Position numbers and translations under genes: made by a program | The notes under the pieces: model-generated | What the model was told of the DNA's origin: nothing | Seen by the model: only the letters and a program-made list of their open reading frames with translations | Databases searched by the model: none | Part shown: piece after piece, positions 10,169-18,946 of the stretch | Layout: every line of letters starts with the position of its first letter | Numbering within the stretch: position 1 is the stretch's first letter | Source: Nocardioides lijunqiniae | Lineage (GTDB): Bacteria > Actinomycetota > Actinomycetes > Propionibacteriales > Nocardioidaceae | Length of the DNA stretch: 55,022 nucleotides | Assembly (NCBI RefSeq): GCF_015024225.1 | Contig: NZ_JACJGM010000038.1 | Span: 1 to 55,022 of the forward strand | Direction: 5' to 3'

Positions 10169-10444
10169 GTGAGCGTTTCCGTCCGCGTCCCCACCATCCT
10201 CCGCACCTACACCGGCGGGGAGTCCGAGGTCACCGCCACCGGCGCGACCCTCGGCGAGGTGCTGGACGACCTCGAGGCGAGCTACACGGGCATCAAGGCG
10301 CGGATCCTCGACGACAACGGCGCGCTGCGCCGCTTCGTCAACGTCTACGTCGGCAGCGAGGACGTGCGGTTCCTCGAGGACCTGGCGACGCCCACGCCCG
10401 ACGGCACCCAGATCTCGGTCATCCCGGCGGTCGCCGGGGGCTGA
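10169..10444 (+). CDS. metO: MoaD/ThiS-family sulfur carrier, probable MetO
   Basis: A 91-residue beta-grasp protein ending in the di-glycine AVAGG, the terminus that is adenylated and converted to a thiocarboxylate in sulfur carriers such as ThiS, MoaD and CysO. It follows the MetM-like gene by 40 bases, starts with GTG at 10169 and has AGGAG at 10159-10163. By analogy with Streptomyces MetO it should deliver sulfide to MetM for homocysteine formation. Molybdopterin synthesis is an alternative, and a Mo enzyme cluster exists 9 kb away, but no other MoaD-pathway gene is adjacent, while the riboswitch and operon tie this carrier to MetM. The activating E1-like enzyme is not in the window. Confidence 0.82.
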   Translation: MSVSVRVPTILRTYTGGESEVTATGATLGEVLDDLEASYTGIKARILDDNGALRRFVNVYVGSEDVRFLEDLATPTPDGTQISVIPAVAGG

Positions 10445-10449
10445 GCGCC

Positions 10450-11691
10450 TCAGGTCACCTGGGTGGCGCGCCGGCGCCGGAGGAACGCCGCCTCGGCGTC
10501 GTTCGCGCAGGCGGCGAGCGCCTCGTCGTACGCCGCCAGGGCCTCCGCGGAGCGGCCCGCGCGCGCCAGCAGCTCGGCGCGCACGGCGGGCAGGCGGTGG
10601 CCGGGCAGGGCGCCGGAGTCCAGCCCGTCGAGGGCTGAGAGGCCGGCCAGCGGCCCGTCCGCCTCCGCGACCGCGACCGCCCGGTTGAGCCGGACCACGG
10701 GGGTGTCGGTGAGGGCCAGCAGCTCGTCGTAGTGGCGCACGATCCGCGGCCACGCCGTGTCCTCCGCGCGGCGCGCGATGGCGTGCTCGCCGGCGATGAG
10801 CGCCTGCAGGAGCAGCGGGGTCGCGGGCGCCCCGGCGAGCGGCGTCAGCAGGCGCAGCCCCTCGCCGGCCTCGTCGTGGCGCCACCGGGCCCGGTCCTGG
10901 TCGGGGAGGAGCACCAGCGCGCCGTCGACGACCCGCGCGTGGCGACGGGAGTGCTGGAGCAGCATCAGGGCGAGCAGGGCGTCCAGGTCGTCGCCCGGGG
11001 CGAGCTCGCGCACGACGCGCACGAGTCGCAGCGCCTCGGCGGCGACGTCGGCGCGCAGCACGTCCGGCCCCGTCCCCGGGGCGTAGCCGGCCGTGAACGC
11101 CAGGTAGGCGACGTCGGCCACGGACGAGAGTCGTGCCTGGAGCGCGTCGCCGGCGGGCAGCGCGAACGACGCGCCCGTCAGCCGCTTGCGGGCCCGGGTC
11201 AGCCGGGCGGCCATCGTGGGGGTGCTGACCAGGAACAGCCGCGCGATGTCGGCGGTCGGGACGCCCATCACCAGGCGCAGGGTCAGCGCCGCGGCGGACT
11301 CCGGCGGCAGGTCCGGGTGGGCGCACAGCAGCACCAGTCGCAGGCGCTCGTCGCCGAGCACGGCAGGCGTCCCGGGGTCGGCCATGGTGCGGTGCGCCTC
11401 CTCGGTCAGGTCCGCCTCGACGGCGAGCAGCGGCAGCTTGCGGGCGGCGACCGCCTCGGCCCGCAGGCGGTCGACGATCCGGCGCCGGGCTGCGGTCAGC
11501 AGCCACGCGGGTGGGTTGTCCGGCACGCCGGCCTCGCTCCAGGTGCGGGCGGCCGCCTCGAAGGCGTCGGCCAGGCCGTCCTCGGCCAGGTCCAGGCGTC
11601 GGTACTGCGCGACGAGCAGGGCGAGCAGGCGGCCCCACTCGTCGCGCAGCGCTCGCTCGAGAGACTCGGGAGCGTCGTCGTGGACGCTCAG
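10450..11691 (-). CDS. ECF42-group RNA polymerase sigma factor with C-terminal extension
   Basis: About 413 residues. Region 2 and region 4 are recognisable (LLALLVAQYRRLDLAEDGLADAF; a helix-turn-helix near GVPTADIARLFLVSTPTMAARL), followed by a long helical, TPR-like C-terminal half that ECF42 sigma factors need for activity. The next two genes upstream encode DGPF/YCII proteins, the standard ECF42 partners. The start is odd: no ATG, GTG or TTG lies at the expected N-terminus. The best fit is CTG at 11691, which overlaps the TGA of the preceding gene (CTGA) exactly as GTG/ATG do elsewhere here and gives LSVHDDAPESLERAL. It should direct RNA polymerase to promoters including the one at 12450-12476. 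Confidence 0.85.
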   Translation of the reverse strand: MSVHDDAPESLERALRDEWGRLLALLVAQYRRLDLAEDGLADAFEAAARTWSEAGVPDNPPAWLLTAARRRIVDRLRAEAVAARKLPLLAVEADLTEEAHRTMADPGTPAVLGDERLRLVLLCAHPDLPPESAAALTLRLVMGVPTADIARLFLVSTPTMAARLTRARKRLTGASFALPAGDALQARLSSVADVAYLAFTAGYAPGTGPDVLRADVAAEALRLVRVVRELAPGDDLDALLALMLLQHSRRHARVVDGALVLLPDQDRARWRHDEAGEGLRLLTPLAGAPATPLLLQALIAGEHAIARRAEDTAWPRIVRHYDELLALTDTPVVRLNRAVAVAEADGPLAGLSALDGLDSGALPGHRLPAVRAELLARAGRSAEALAAYDEALAACANDAEAAFLRRRRATQVT

Positions 11692-12041
11692 TCGAAGACC
11701 ACGTCCACGACGGGCCGCACCTCCACGGTGTACGCCGGCGGCAGCAGCGCCGCCACCTCGACCGCGACCTCGTGCGACGGCAGGTCGACGAGGTAGAAGC
11801 CGCCGGTCTGCTCGACGGTCTCGGCGTAGGGCCCGTCGGTCACGGCGCGGCCGGGGCCGGGCTGGACCGTCCTGGCCTCCGAGGGGGGAGCCAGCGCCTC
11901 GCCGGCGACGATCGAGCCGCGCTCGTTGACCGCCGCGTCGAAGGCCGTGAAGCACTCCACCACCGCCTGGCGCGCGGCCTCGTCGGCGGCGTCCCAGCGC
12001 GCGAAGTGGTCCTCCTCGGCCATCAGCACCAGGAACCTCAC
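11688..12041 (-). CDS. DGPF/YCII-family protein (ECF42 partner)
   Basis: A 117-residue cytosolic protein with the signature DGPY (in AVTDGPYAETVEQTGGFY) and a ferredoxin-like YCII fold expected from the family. Proteins of this group are conserved beside ECF42 sigma factors and are thought to influence their activity or be their output, but the biochemical role is not established. GTG 12041 overlaps the stop of the upstream paralogue (GTGA), and its own TGA overlaps the presumed CTG start of the sigma gene, so the three genes form one tightly coupled operon. Confidence 0.85.
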   Translation of the reverse strand: MRFLVLMAEEDHFARWDAADEAARQAVVECFTAFDAAVNERGSIVAGEALAPPSEARTVQPGPGRAVTDGPYAETVEQTGGFYLVDLPSHEVAVEVAALLPPAYTVEVRPVVDVVFD

Positions 12042-12406
12042 GGCTCCACCGCCGTGGCCCGGACCTCGATGGCGCCCTCGTCGCGGCCGAGGATCCGGCA
12101 CACGTCGATGAGGTCGTCGAGGTCGGTCGACTCGACGACGTAGAACCCCGAGAGCTGCTCGGCCGTCTCGGCGTAGGGACCGTCGGTGACCGTCATCGAG
12201 CCGTCGGCGGCGGTGCGCAGGGTGCGCGCCTCCCGCGACGGGCCGAGCTCCAGGCCGCCGGTGATCTTGTGACCGCGCGCCTCCAGGGCCGCGGAGAACT
12301 CCTCGTGCAGGGCGTAGACCGCGGTGCGCTCGTCCTCGGTGGCGGCCTCCCAGGCGGACTCGTCGCCCGGCAGGAGGATGACGTAGGTGGTGCTGGTCTG
12401 GGTCAT
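12038..12406 (-). CDS. DGPF/YCII-family protein (ECF42 partner), first gene of operon
   Basis: A 122-residue paralogue of the next gene with the same DGPY signature (MTVTDGPYAETAEQLSGFY). The N-terminal strand TTYVILLPGDE and conserved GxxLxxxxxARTLR element fit the family. ATG 12406 has GAGAGG close upstream. It is the promoter-proximal gene of the DGPF-DGPF-sigma operon, about 38 bases after the predicted ECF-type -10. Two diverged DGPF copies in one operon suggest a heteromeric pair, which is inference. Confidence 0.85.
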   Translation of the reverse strand: MTQTSTTYVILLPGDESAWEAATEDERTAVYALHEEFSAALEARGHKITGGLELGPSREARTLRTAADGSMTVTDGPYAETAEQLSGFYVVESTDLDDLIDVCRILGRDEGAIEVRATAVEP

Positions 12407-12449
12407 GGGGACCTCTCGCGTCGTGGCTGTCGGATTGTGACACCTCGAT

Positions 12450-12476
12450 GACGGGCGAGGCACCCCTCGATCGACA
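12450..12476 (-). promoter_or_regulatory. candidate ECF42-dependent promoter
   Basis: On the minus strand TGTCGA (12476-12471) is followed after 17 bases by CGTC (12453-12450), about 44 bases before ATG 12406. The ECF42 promoters described in Streptomyces have TGTCGA in the -35 region and a CGA/TC-type -10, recalled from the literature. This suggests the sigma factor drives its own operon. Confidence 0.5.
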
Positions 12477-12496
12477 CGGATGACACTCTTTCCTCC

Positions 12497-13336
12497 ATGA
12501 CCTCCAAGCTCGTCCTGCTGGCCACCGACCGCGAGCACCAGGAGGGCGAGGCCGGGCACGCCGCGCTCGACGCGGCGTTCGCCGAGCGCGGCGTCCGCAG
12601 CCGCTGGGTCCGCTGGGACGACCCGGCCGTCGACTGGGCCGAGGCGGCGCTCGTCGCCGTGCGCTCCACCTGGGACTACGAGGACCGGCTGGAGGACTTC
12701 CTGGCCTGGGCCGAGGGGGTGGGCCCGACCCTGCTCCACGGCGCCGACGTCTTCCGGTGGAACACCGACAAGGCCTACCTCGTCGAGCTCGCCGGCCTCG
12801 GGTCCGTGCCCGTGGTGCCCACCGAGGTGCCCGCGACCGTCGAGGAGCTGCGTGCGGCGGTGGCGCGGGTCCGGCCGGCCGTCGTCAAGCCCCGCGTCGG
12901 AGCCGGCGGTCGCGGCCTCGTCGTCGTCCGCGACGGGTCGTGGGAGCCGACGGGCGAGCCCGGCTCGTGGGTGGTGCAGCCGCTGGTGCCCTCGGTGCAG
13001 CAGGAGGGGGAGGAGTCGGTGTTCGTGATCGACGGGCGCTCGGTCAGCCAGGTCCACAAGGTCGCCGGGGCCAGCGACGTCCGGGTCCACGAGGAGTACG
13101 GCGGCACGTCCGTGCCCGCCGCGCTCTCGCCGGAGGCGGCCTCGGTCGCGGAGGCCGCCGCCGCGGCGACCTCCCGGCTGGTCGGGCGCGAGATCGTCTA
13201 CGCCCGGATCGACCTGCTGCTCCACGAGGGCCGGCTCTCGGTCAGCGAGGTCGAGGTGACCGAGCCCGGCCTCTACCTCGACGTGATCCCCGACAACGGT
13301 CGGCTCTTCGCGGACGCGGTGGTCGCGCGCCTCTGA
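12497..13336 (+). CDS. ATP-grasp domain protein
   Basis: A 279-residue soluble protein with the ATP-grasp architecture: a short N-terminal domain (LVLLATDREHQEGEAG, then VRSTWDYE), a glycine-rich ATP lid (VVKPRVGAGGRGLVVV), an ATP-contact segment ending in WVVQPLVPSVQQEGEESVFVIDG, and the Mg-binding end (YARIDLL...VSEVEVTEPGLYLD with Glu and downstream Asn in IPDN). Such enzymes join a carboxylate to an amine or thiol with ATP; the glutathione-synthase/RimK branch is closest in layout. The substrate cannot be inferred from the context: it is divergent from the ECF42 operon and upstream of groEL. ATG 12497 was chosen as the first start in frame; it is not preceded by a strong SD. Confidence 0.8.
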   Translation: MTSKLVLLATDREHQEGEAGHAALDAAFAERGVRSRWVRWDDPAVDWAEAALVAVRSTWDYEDRLEDFLAWAEGVGPTLLHGADVFRWNTDKAYLVELAGLGSVPVVPTEVPATVEELRAAVARVRPAVVKPRVGAGGRGLVVVRDGSWEPTGEPGSWVVQPLVPSVQQEGEESVFVIDGRSVSQVHKVAGASDVRVHEEYGGTSVPAALSPEAASVAEAAAAATSRLVGREIVYARIDLLLHEGRLSVSEVEVTEPGLYLDVIPDNGRLFADAVVARL

Positions 13337-13488
13337 CCCTCCCACCGTCCGGGCCGCCCGTGCCCCGGTAGAGAGGTGCGGGCGACGGACGGAGGACCGT
13401 GGACGACCACCAGGCATCACACCGGCATCACGCCCGGTGAGGAGGTCGTCGTGGGCAGCCAGGCGCGCGGTCGGCGCCGGCCCGATCG
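13337..13488. other. intergenic stretch before the CIRCE elements
   Basis: Part of the 342-base gap between the ATP-grasp gene and groEL. I see no gene and no clear structured element in these 150 bases; short open frames on both strands lack coding features. It is followed by the tandem CIRCE operators and a roughly 128-base leader. Confidence 0.5.
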
Positions 13489-13515
13489 TTTGCACTCGCC
13501 TGGCCCGAGTGCTAA
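13489..13515 (+). promoter_or_regulatory. CIRCE operator 1 (HrcA site) of groEL
   Basis: TTTGCACTC, 9 bases, GAGTGCTAA: one mismatch to the CIRCE consensus TTAGCACTC-N9-GAGTGCTAA. It lies 190 bases before groEL and only 8 bases from the second copy. Confidence 0.85.
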
Positions 13516-13523
13516 ACATGAGG

Positions 13524-13550
13524 TTGGCACTCTCCTCATGAGAGTGACAA
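13524..13550 (+). promoter_or_regulatory. CIRCE operator 2 (HrcA site) of groEL
   Basis: TTGGCACTC, 9 bases, GAGTGACAA. The spacing is exactly 9 and both arms are recognisable CIRCE halves. TTGGCA at 13524-13529 with ACAACT 17 bases on could be the -35/-10 pair, so HrcA bound here would cover the promoter. Confidence 0.75.
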
Positions 13551-13678
13551 CTTTCCCCGGACCGGGGAGCTGAGGTCCGAAGCGCCGGCGAGAAGGGTTC
13601 GCCGGGCAGCCTGACCGTCCGTCGCGGGCAGCGAGCCGGTCCGTCCACAGCTCTGAAGTGCGAAGGATCGCAGCAGAT

Positions 13679-15310
<1,632 letters not shown>

Positions 15311-15512
15311 CGGCCCGCTTCCTCGCGGCGCAGCCGCGGGGAAGCGATCAGGCCGGCAGGTTGAGGAGCGTCGGCACGGACCGGGCGGAGCCCGGGACGT
15401 GCGACGCGTCTCGAAACCCCAGCCAGCTCGACAGCGTCACGAACCAGCACCACCCGGCAGGGCCTCCGCTTCGGCGGGGGCCCTGTCGGCGTTCCGGCGT
15501 ACGCCGGCTGCA
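15311..15512. other. intergenic stretch after groEL
   Basis: About 200 bases between groEL and the 88-bp hairpin. It contains small GC hairpins just after the stop (CTTCCTCGCGGC...GCCGCGGGGAAG, about 15319-15345, and GGGCCTCCGC...GCGGGGGCCC, about 15463-15483) that may act in termination. No gene is supported. Confidence 0.5.
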
Positions 15513-15600
15513 GTTTCCCCAAGGGATGCAGCCGAAGCGTCACTTCCCTCGGTCTGCAGCGCCCGGGAAGTGACGTCTTCCCTGCATCCCTTGGGGAAAC
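15513..15600. repeat. 88-bp dispersed hairpin element, copy 1
   Basis: Starts GTTTCCCCAAGGGATGCAG and ends with its complement CTGCATCCCTTGGGGAAAC; an inner arm GTCACTTCCC pairs with GGGAAGTGAC around a loop of about 16 bases. A second copy, alignable without gaps, is at 42404-42491. It lies between the convergent groEL and kinase genes and could act as a bidirectional terminator or a mobile palindromic repeat. Confidence 0.85.
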
Positions 15601-15635
15601 GGCCGGCGCCGAACGGCGGGGGAGGGGCCCGCGGG

Positions 15636-17462
15636 TCAGCGCCAGCGGAACGACACGGTGACCGGGTCGATGTCGGCGCGCCGCTGGTCCAGGGGGTCGA
15701 CCTTGCTGTGCTGGAACGTGAGCCGGTAGAGGAACTTGCCGCGCTGCACGAACCACGACTCCTCGGCGAAGGAGAAGCCGGTCTTGGAGTTGGAGTAGAC
15801 GCCGCGCACGCGGGCGGCCTGCTCGCCGTCGAGCCAGCCGGGCTTCAGCGTGTCCTGGCTGAGGAGCTTGATCTCGGGGTTGTTGTCGGCGAGCGCCCGC
15901 ACCGAGCCCATGGCGACGAGCTCCAGCAGGCTCAGCGAGGTCAGCTCGAAGCGCGGCTCGGTGCGCTCCAGGAAGACCGAGGAGTAGTAGCCCTCGTAGT
16001 CGGAGTAGTCGCGCGAGCCCACGCCGTCGTTGGGGATCTTGGTCTCGGTCACCCGCCCCCAGCCGGCCGGCGCGCGCATCTCGGCCTTGCCGACCGCGAG
16101 CTTGATGCCCGTGGCCGGGGCGACGTCGGGGTACGTCGGCTTCGGCGCCCTGCTGGTCGGCGGGGCCGGCGGCGAGCTGACCGTGGGCAGGGACGGGTCG
16201 ATCTCGATCGTGGGCGACTCGGTCGGCGACTCGGTGGACTCGGTGGGGTCGCCGGAGTCGGTCGGGGTCGGGTCCGAGGAGGTGGTCGAGGTGGTGGTCG
16301 GGTCGTCGTCGGAGCCCTGCGTCGCGACGACGGCGACGGTCCCGGCCACGAGCGCCACGGCGGCGACGGAGGCGGCGACCACGAGCGCCGTACGGCGGCC
16401 GTTGCGCGCAGGCGCCGGCGGCGGCGGCCGGAACGGCAGCATCGTGGGCGCCGACGGGTGTGACGGGTGCGAGGGGTGGGACGGGTACGACGGCCGCGGC
16501 GGTGAGGGCGGCGGCGGCGAGGGCGGGGCGGGGTTGGCCGGGTTGGAGGGCTGCGACGGCGGCGGGGGCGGGGGAGGCCCGGGCGACGTGGAGCGGTGCG
16601 GCACCAGCGGCGGGTGCGGCGTCGTCTGGGCGAGGTGCGCCAGCTGCTGGAGGGCGGCGCGCATGGCAGAGGCCGTCGGGTAGCGCTGAGCCGGCTCCTT
16701 GGCCATGGACCGCTGCAGCACGTCGTTGACGGCCCGGGCGACGGGCGAGGTGTCGGCGAGCCTGGGGACCGGGTCGCTGATGTGGCTCATCGCGATCTGC
16801 ACGTCGCTGCCGGCGTACGGCGTGGCGTTGGTGAGCGCGGTCCACAGCACGCAGCCGAGCGCGTACAGGTCGGCGCTCGGGGTGGCCGGCTCGCCGCGCA
16901 GGCGCTCGGGGGCGAGGTAGGCGAAGGTGCCGGCGACCGCGCCCGGGGCGGTGAGGCCGGGGCTGCGGTCCTGGGCGATGCCGAAGTCGCAGAGGTAGGC
17001 GAACACGTCGGTGGCGTCGCCGTTGCGCAGCAGCACGTTGCTGGGCTTGAGGTCGCGGTGCACGATCCCGGCGGCGTGGGCGTCGGCCAGCGCCCAGGCC
17101 AGCTGGCCCACGATCTGCGCGGCCGGGGCCGTGGGCACCGCGCCGTGGCGCCGCATGGCCTCGCTCAGGTCGCCGCCGGCGACGTACTGGGTGGCGATGT
17201 AGAGGCAGCCGTCCTGCTCGCCGTGGTCGAAGACCTGGATGATGTGCGGCGAGTCGAGCCGGGCCAGGACCGACGCCTCGTGGGCGAAGCGGCGCCGGTA
17301 GTCGGGCTGCTCGGCGAGCTCCGGGGCCAGCACCTTCAGGGCGACGGTGCGCGAGAGTCCGCGCTGCTCGGCGGCGAAGACGACGCCCATGCCGCCGCGT
17401 CCGAGCGTGCCGGTGATGCGGTAGCCACCGAACTCCTCGCCCACCGAGGGGAAGCGGGCCAT
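15636..17462 (-). CDS. membrane Ser/Thr protein kinase (PknB-like) with external sensor domain
   Basis: A 608-residue Hanks-type kinase. The N-terminal kinase domain (about residues 12-275) shows the Gly-rich loop GRGGMG, VALK, HRDLKPSN, CDFG and APE motifs. A Pro-rich linker with repeated SHP units follows, then one membrane helix (ALVVAASVAAVALVAGTVAVV), a Ser/Thr/Asp-rich extracellular stalk and a C-terminal domain of about 150 residues ending DIDPVTVSFRWR that I do not recognise; it may sense a ligand. No PASTA repeats are present. ATG 17462 has GGAGGAGA just upstream. It is transcribed alone, divergent from the ECF sigma gene and convergent with groEL. Confidence 0.9.
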   Translation of the reverse strand: MARFPSVGEEFGGYRITGTLGRGGMGVVFAAEQRGLSRTVALKVLAPELAEQPDYRRRFAHEASVLARLDSPHIIQVFDHGEQDGCLYIATQYVAGGDLSEAMRRHGAVPTAPAAQIVGQLAWALADAHAAGIVHRDLKPSNVLLRNGDATDVFAYLCDFGIAQDRSPGLTAPGAVAGTFAYLAPERLRGEPATPSADLYALGCVLWTALTNATPYAGSDVQIAMSHISDPVPRLADTSPVARAVNDVLQRSMAKEPAQRYPTASAMRAALQQLAHLAQTTPHPPLVPHRSTSPGPPPPPPPSQPSNPANPAPPSPPPPSPPRPSYPSHPSHPSHPSAPTMLPFRPPPPAPARNGRRTALVVAASVAAVALVAGTVAVVATQGSDDDPTTTSTTSSDPTPTDSGDPTESTESPTESPTIEIDPSLPTVSSPPAPPTSRAPKPTYPDVAPATGIKLAVGKAEMRAPAGWGRVTETKIPNDGVGSRDYSDYEGYYSSVFLERTEPRFELTSLSLLELVAMGSVRALADNNPEIKLLSQDTLKPGWLDGEQAARVRGVYSNSKTGFSFAEESWFVQRGKFLYRLTFQHSKVDPLDQRRADIDPVTVSFRWR

Positions 17463-17558
17463 CTCGTCTCCTCCGTCGCGGGCGGTCCAGCGAGGGAAAC
17501 CTATCCGTTGCCGGGCCTGTCGAAACACGGCGGGCCGTCGGGGCGGGGCGGACGCCGC

Positions 17559-17650
17559 GTGAGATTCGCCGGTCGACCGGCCAAACTCACGCTTCTGGGC
17601 CGAAATTACGTGCCGGAAGCGGGTGATTCGCCGGTCGACCGGCGAAACTC
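17559..17650. repeat. palindrome-hairpin-palindrome element, copy A
   Basis: Three inverted repeats in contact: a 32-bp palindrome 17559-17590 (ends GTGAG/CTCAC around TTCGCCGGTCGACCGG), a hairpin 17591-17620 (GCTTCTGG / CCGGAAGC), and a second palindrome 17621-17650 around TTCGCCGGTCGACCGGCGAA. A second copy lies at 49217-49309. It is noncoding, in the 243-base gap between divergent kinase and sigma genes. Confidence 0.85.
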
Positions 17651-17705
17651 CTCGGCGCCGGGCCGCGACGTGCGCGGAGTCGGCGGCACGTGTGAGGGTG
17701 GGGGC

Positions 17706-18266
17706 GTGGCCGACGACGACCCTGGAGCAGCCGAGCGCCGCGCTCGGTTCGAGGCGCTGGCGCCCGAGCTGGTGGAGCCCCTGCGGCGCTTCCTCGCCCG
17801 CCGTACCGACCCGGTCACGGCCGACGACGTGCTGGGCGAGACCCTCCTCGTCTGCTGGCGCCGGCTCGACGACGTCCCGCCCGACGCCGCGCTGCCCTGG
17901 GCCTACGGCGTCGCGCGCCACTGTCTCGCCAACGCCCAGCGCTCCGCGCGCCGGCAGGGCCGGGTGGCCGCGCGGGTGGCGACCGTGGACCCGCCGACGC
18001 AGAGCAGCCCCGGACCCGGCGAGACCCAGCACGGCGAGGAGCGGCTGCACGAGGCGCTCGCCCGGCTGACCGACACCGAGGCCGAGCTCGTGCGGCTGTG
18101 GGCGTGGGAGCAGCTCACCCCCTCCGAGATCGCCGGGGTGATGGACCTGACCCCCAACGCCGCGAGCATCCGCCTGCACCGCGCCCGCGAGAAGCTCAAG
18201 GAGATCCTGCGAAAGGACCGGCCCGCAGCCGGACATGAGGAGTCGACGGAAGGGAGGACACCGTGA
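17706..18266 (+). CDS. ECF-type RNA polymerase sigma factor
   Basis: A 186-residue sigma-70 family protein with region 2 (LRRFLARRTDPVTADDVLGETLLVCWRRL region, ending in ALPWAYGVAR) and region 4 (EAELVRLWAWEQLTPSEIAGV...NAASIRLHRAREKL). It should direct RNA polymerase to a small regulon. The GTG start at 17706 is preceded by a purine-rich GAGGGTGGGG. Its stop overlaps the GTG of a single-pass membrane protein, the usual arrangement for a sigma factor and its membrane partner. The promoter region contains repeat element copy A. Confidence 0.88.
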   Translation: MADDDPGAAERRARFEALAPELVEPLRRFLARRTDPVTADDVLGETLLVCWRRLDDVPPDAALPWAYGVARHCLANAQRSARRQGRVAARVATVDPPTQSSPGPGETQHGEERLHEALARLTDTEAELVRLWAWEQLTPSEIAGVMDLTPNAASIRLHRAREKLKEILRKDRPAAGHEESTEGRTP

Positions 18267-18946
18267 ACGACGACGAGCTGCAGCAGCGACTCCGGGCGAT
18301 CGACCCGGCGTCCGACCTGACCCCGGCGGACCCCGACCGGGTGGCCCGACTCCTGGAGGACACCATGAACACCGACCTCACCGACACGTCCGCTCCCGGC
18401 ACCCCCGGCACCCCCGAGCAGGAGAGCCGCAACGACGGCACCCGCAACCGCAGCCCCCTCACCTGGCTGGTCGCGGCGGCCGCGGTCCTCATCGCCGGCG
18501 TCGGGGTCTTCAGCCTGCTCGGCAACGACCCCGAGCGCGACGACGCGCCCACCGCGGCCCCGAGCGCCTCCGCGAGCGTCGACCCCGGCTCCACCGCGCC
18601 CTCGGTGACCGAGCTGGGGGCGCCGCCGCCCGCCGCCGGTCGCTGCATGGTCCCCACCGCCGAGGCCCTGTCGACCGCACAGGTCGCCTTCTCCGGCACC
18701 GTCCAGTCCGTCGAGGCCGGCGTCGTGACGCTCGTGCCCGACCGCTTCTACACCGGCGAGGCCACCGAGCTCGTCGAGGTGCGCGCCACGCCCGACGAGC
18801 TGACCGCCCTGGTCGGTGCGGTCTCCTTCGAGGAGGGCCGGCGCTACCTCGTGAGCGCCACCGACGGCCAGGTCACCGTCTGCGGCTTCAGCGGTCCGCT
18901 GAGCCCCAACCTCGAGGCCCTCTACGTCGAGGCGTTCCCCGGGTGA
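18263..18946 (+). CDS. single-pass membrane protein, probable partner of the ECF sigma factor
   Basis: A 227-residue protein with an acidic cytosolic N-terminus of about 65 residues starting NDDELQQRLRAIDPASDL, one membrane helix (LTWLVAAAAVLIAGVGVFSLL), a Ser/Ala/Pro stalk, and an external domain of about 100 residues with two Cys (RCMVP and TVCGFSG) that could form a disulfide. The GTG at 18263 overlaps the sigma gene stop (GTGA). The context and topology suggest an anti-sigma factor, but no ZAS zinc motif (HxxxCxxC) is present, so an anti-sigma role is inference. Confidence 0.75.
   Translation: MNDDELQQRLRAIDPASDLTPADPDRVARLLEDTMNTDLTDTSAPGTPGTPEQESRNDGTRNRSPLTWLVAAAAVLIAGVGVFSLLGNDPERDDAPTAAPSASASVDPGSTAPSVTELGAPPPAAGRCMVPTAEALSTAQVAFSGTVQSVEAGVVTLVPDRFYTGEATELVEVRATPDELTALVGAVSFEEGRRYLVSATDGQVTVCGFSGPLSPNLEALYVEAFPG

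Noticed and set aside
10169..10444. MoaD for molybdopterin synthesis feeding the Mo hydroxylase
   Set aside because: The gene is in the riboswitch-controlled unit with the threonine-synthase-like enzyme, and no other molybdopterin genes are adjacent. It cannot be excluded fully without the rest of the genome.
18263..18946. ZAS-type zinc anti-sigma factor
   Set aside because: No HxxxCxxC motif is present; only the topology and position suggest an anti-sigma role.
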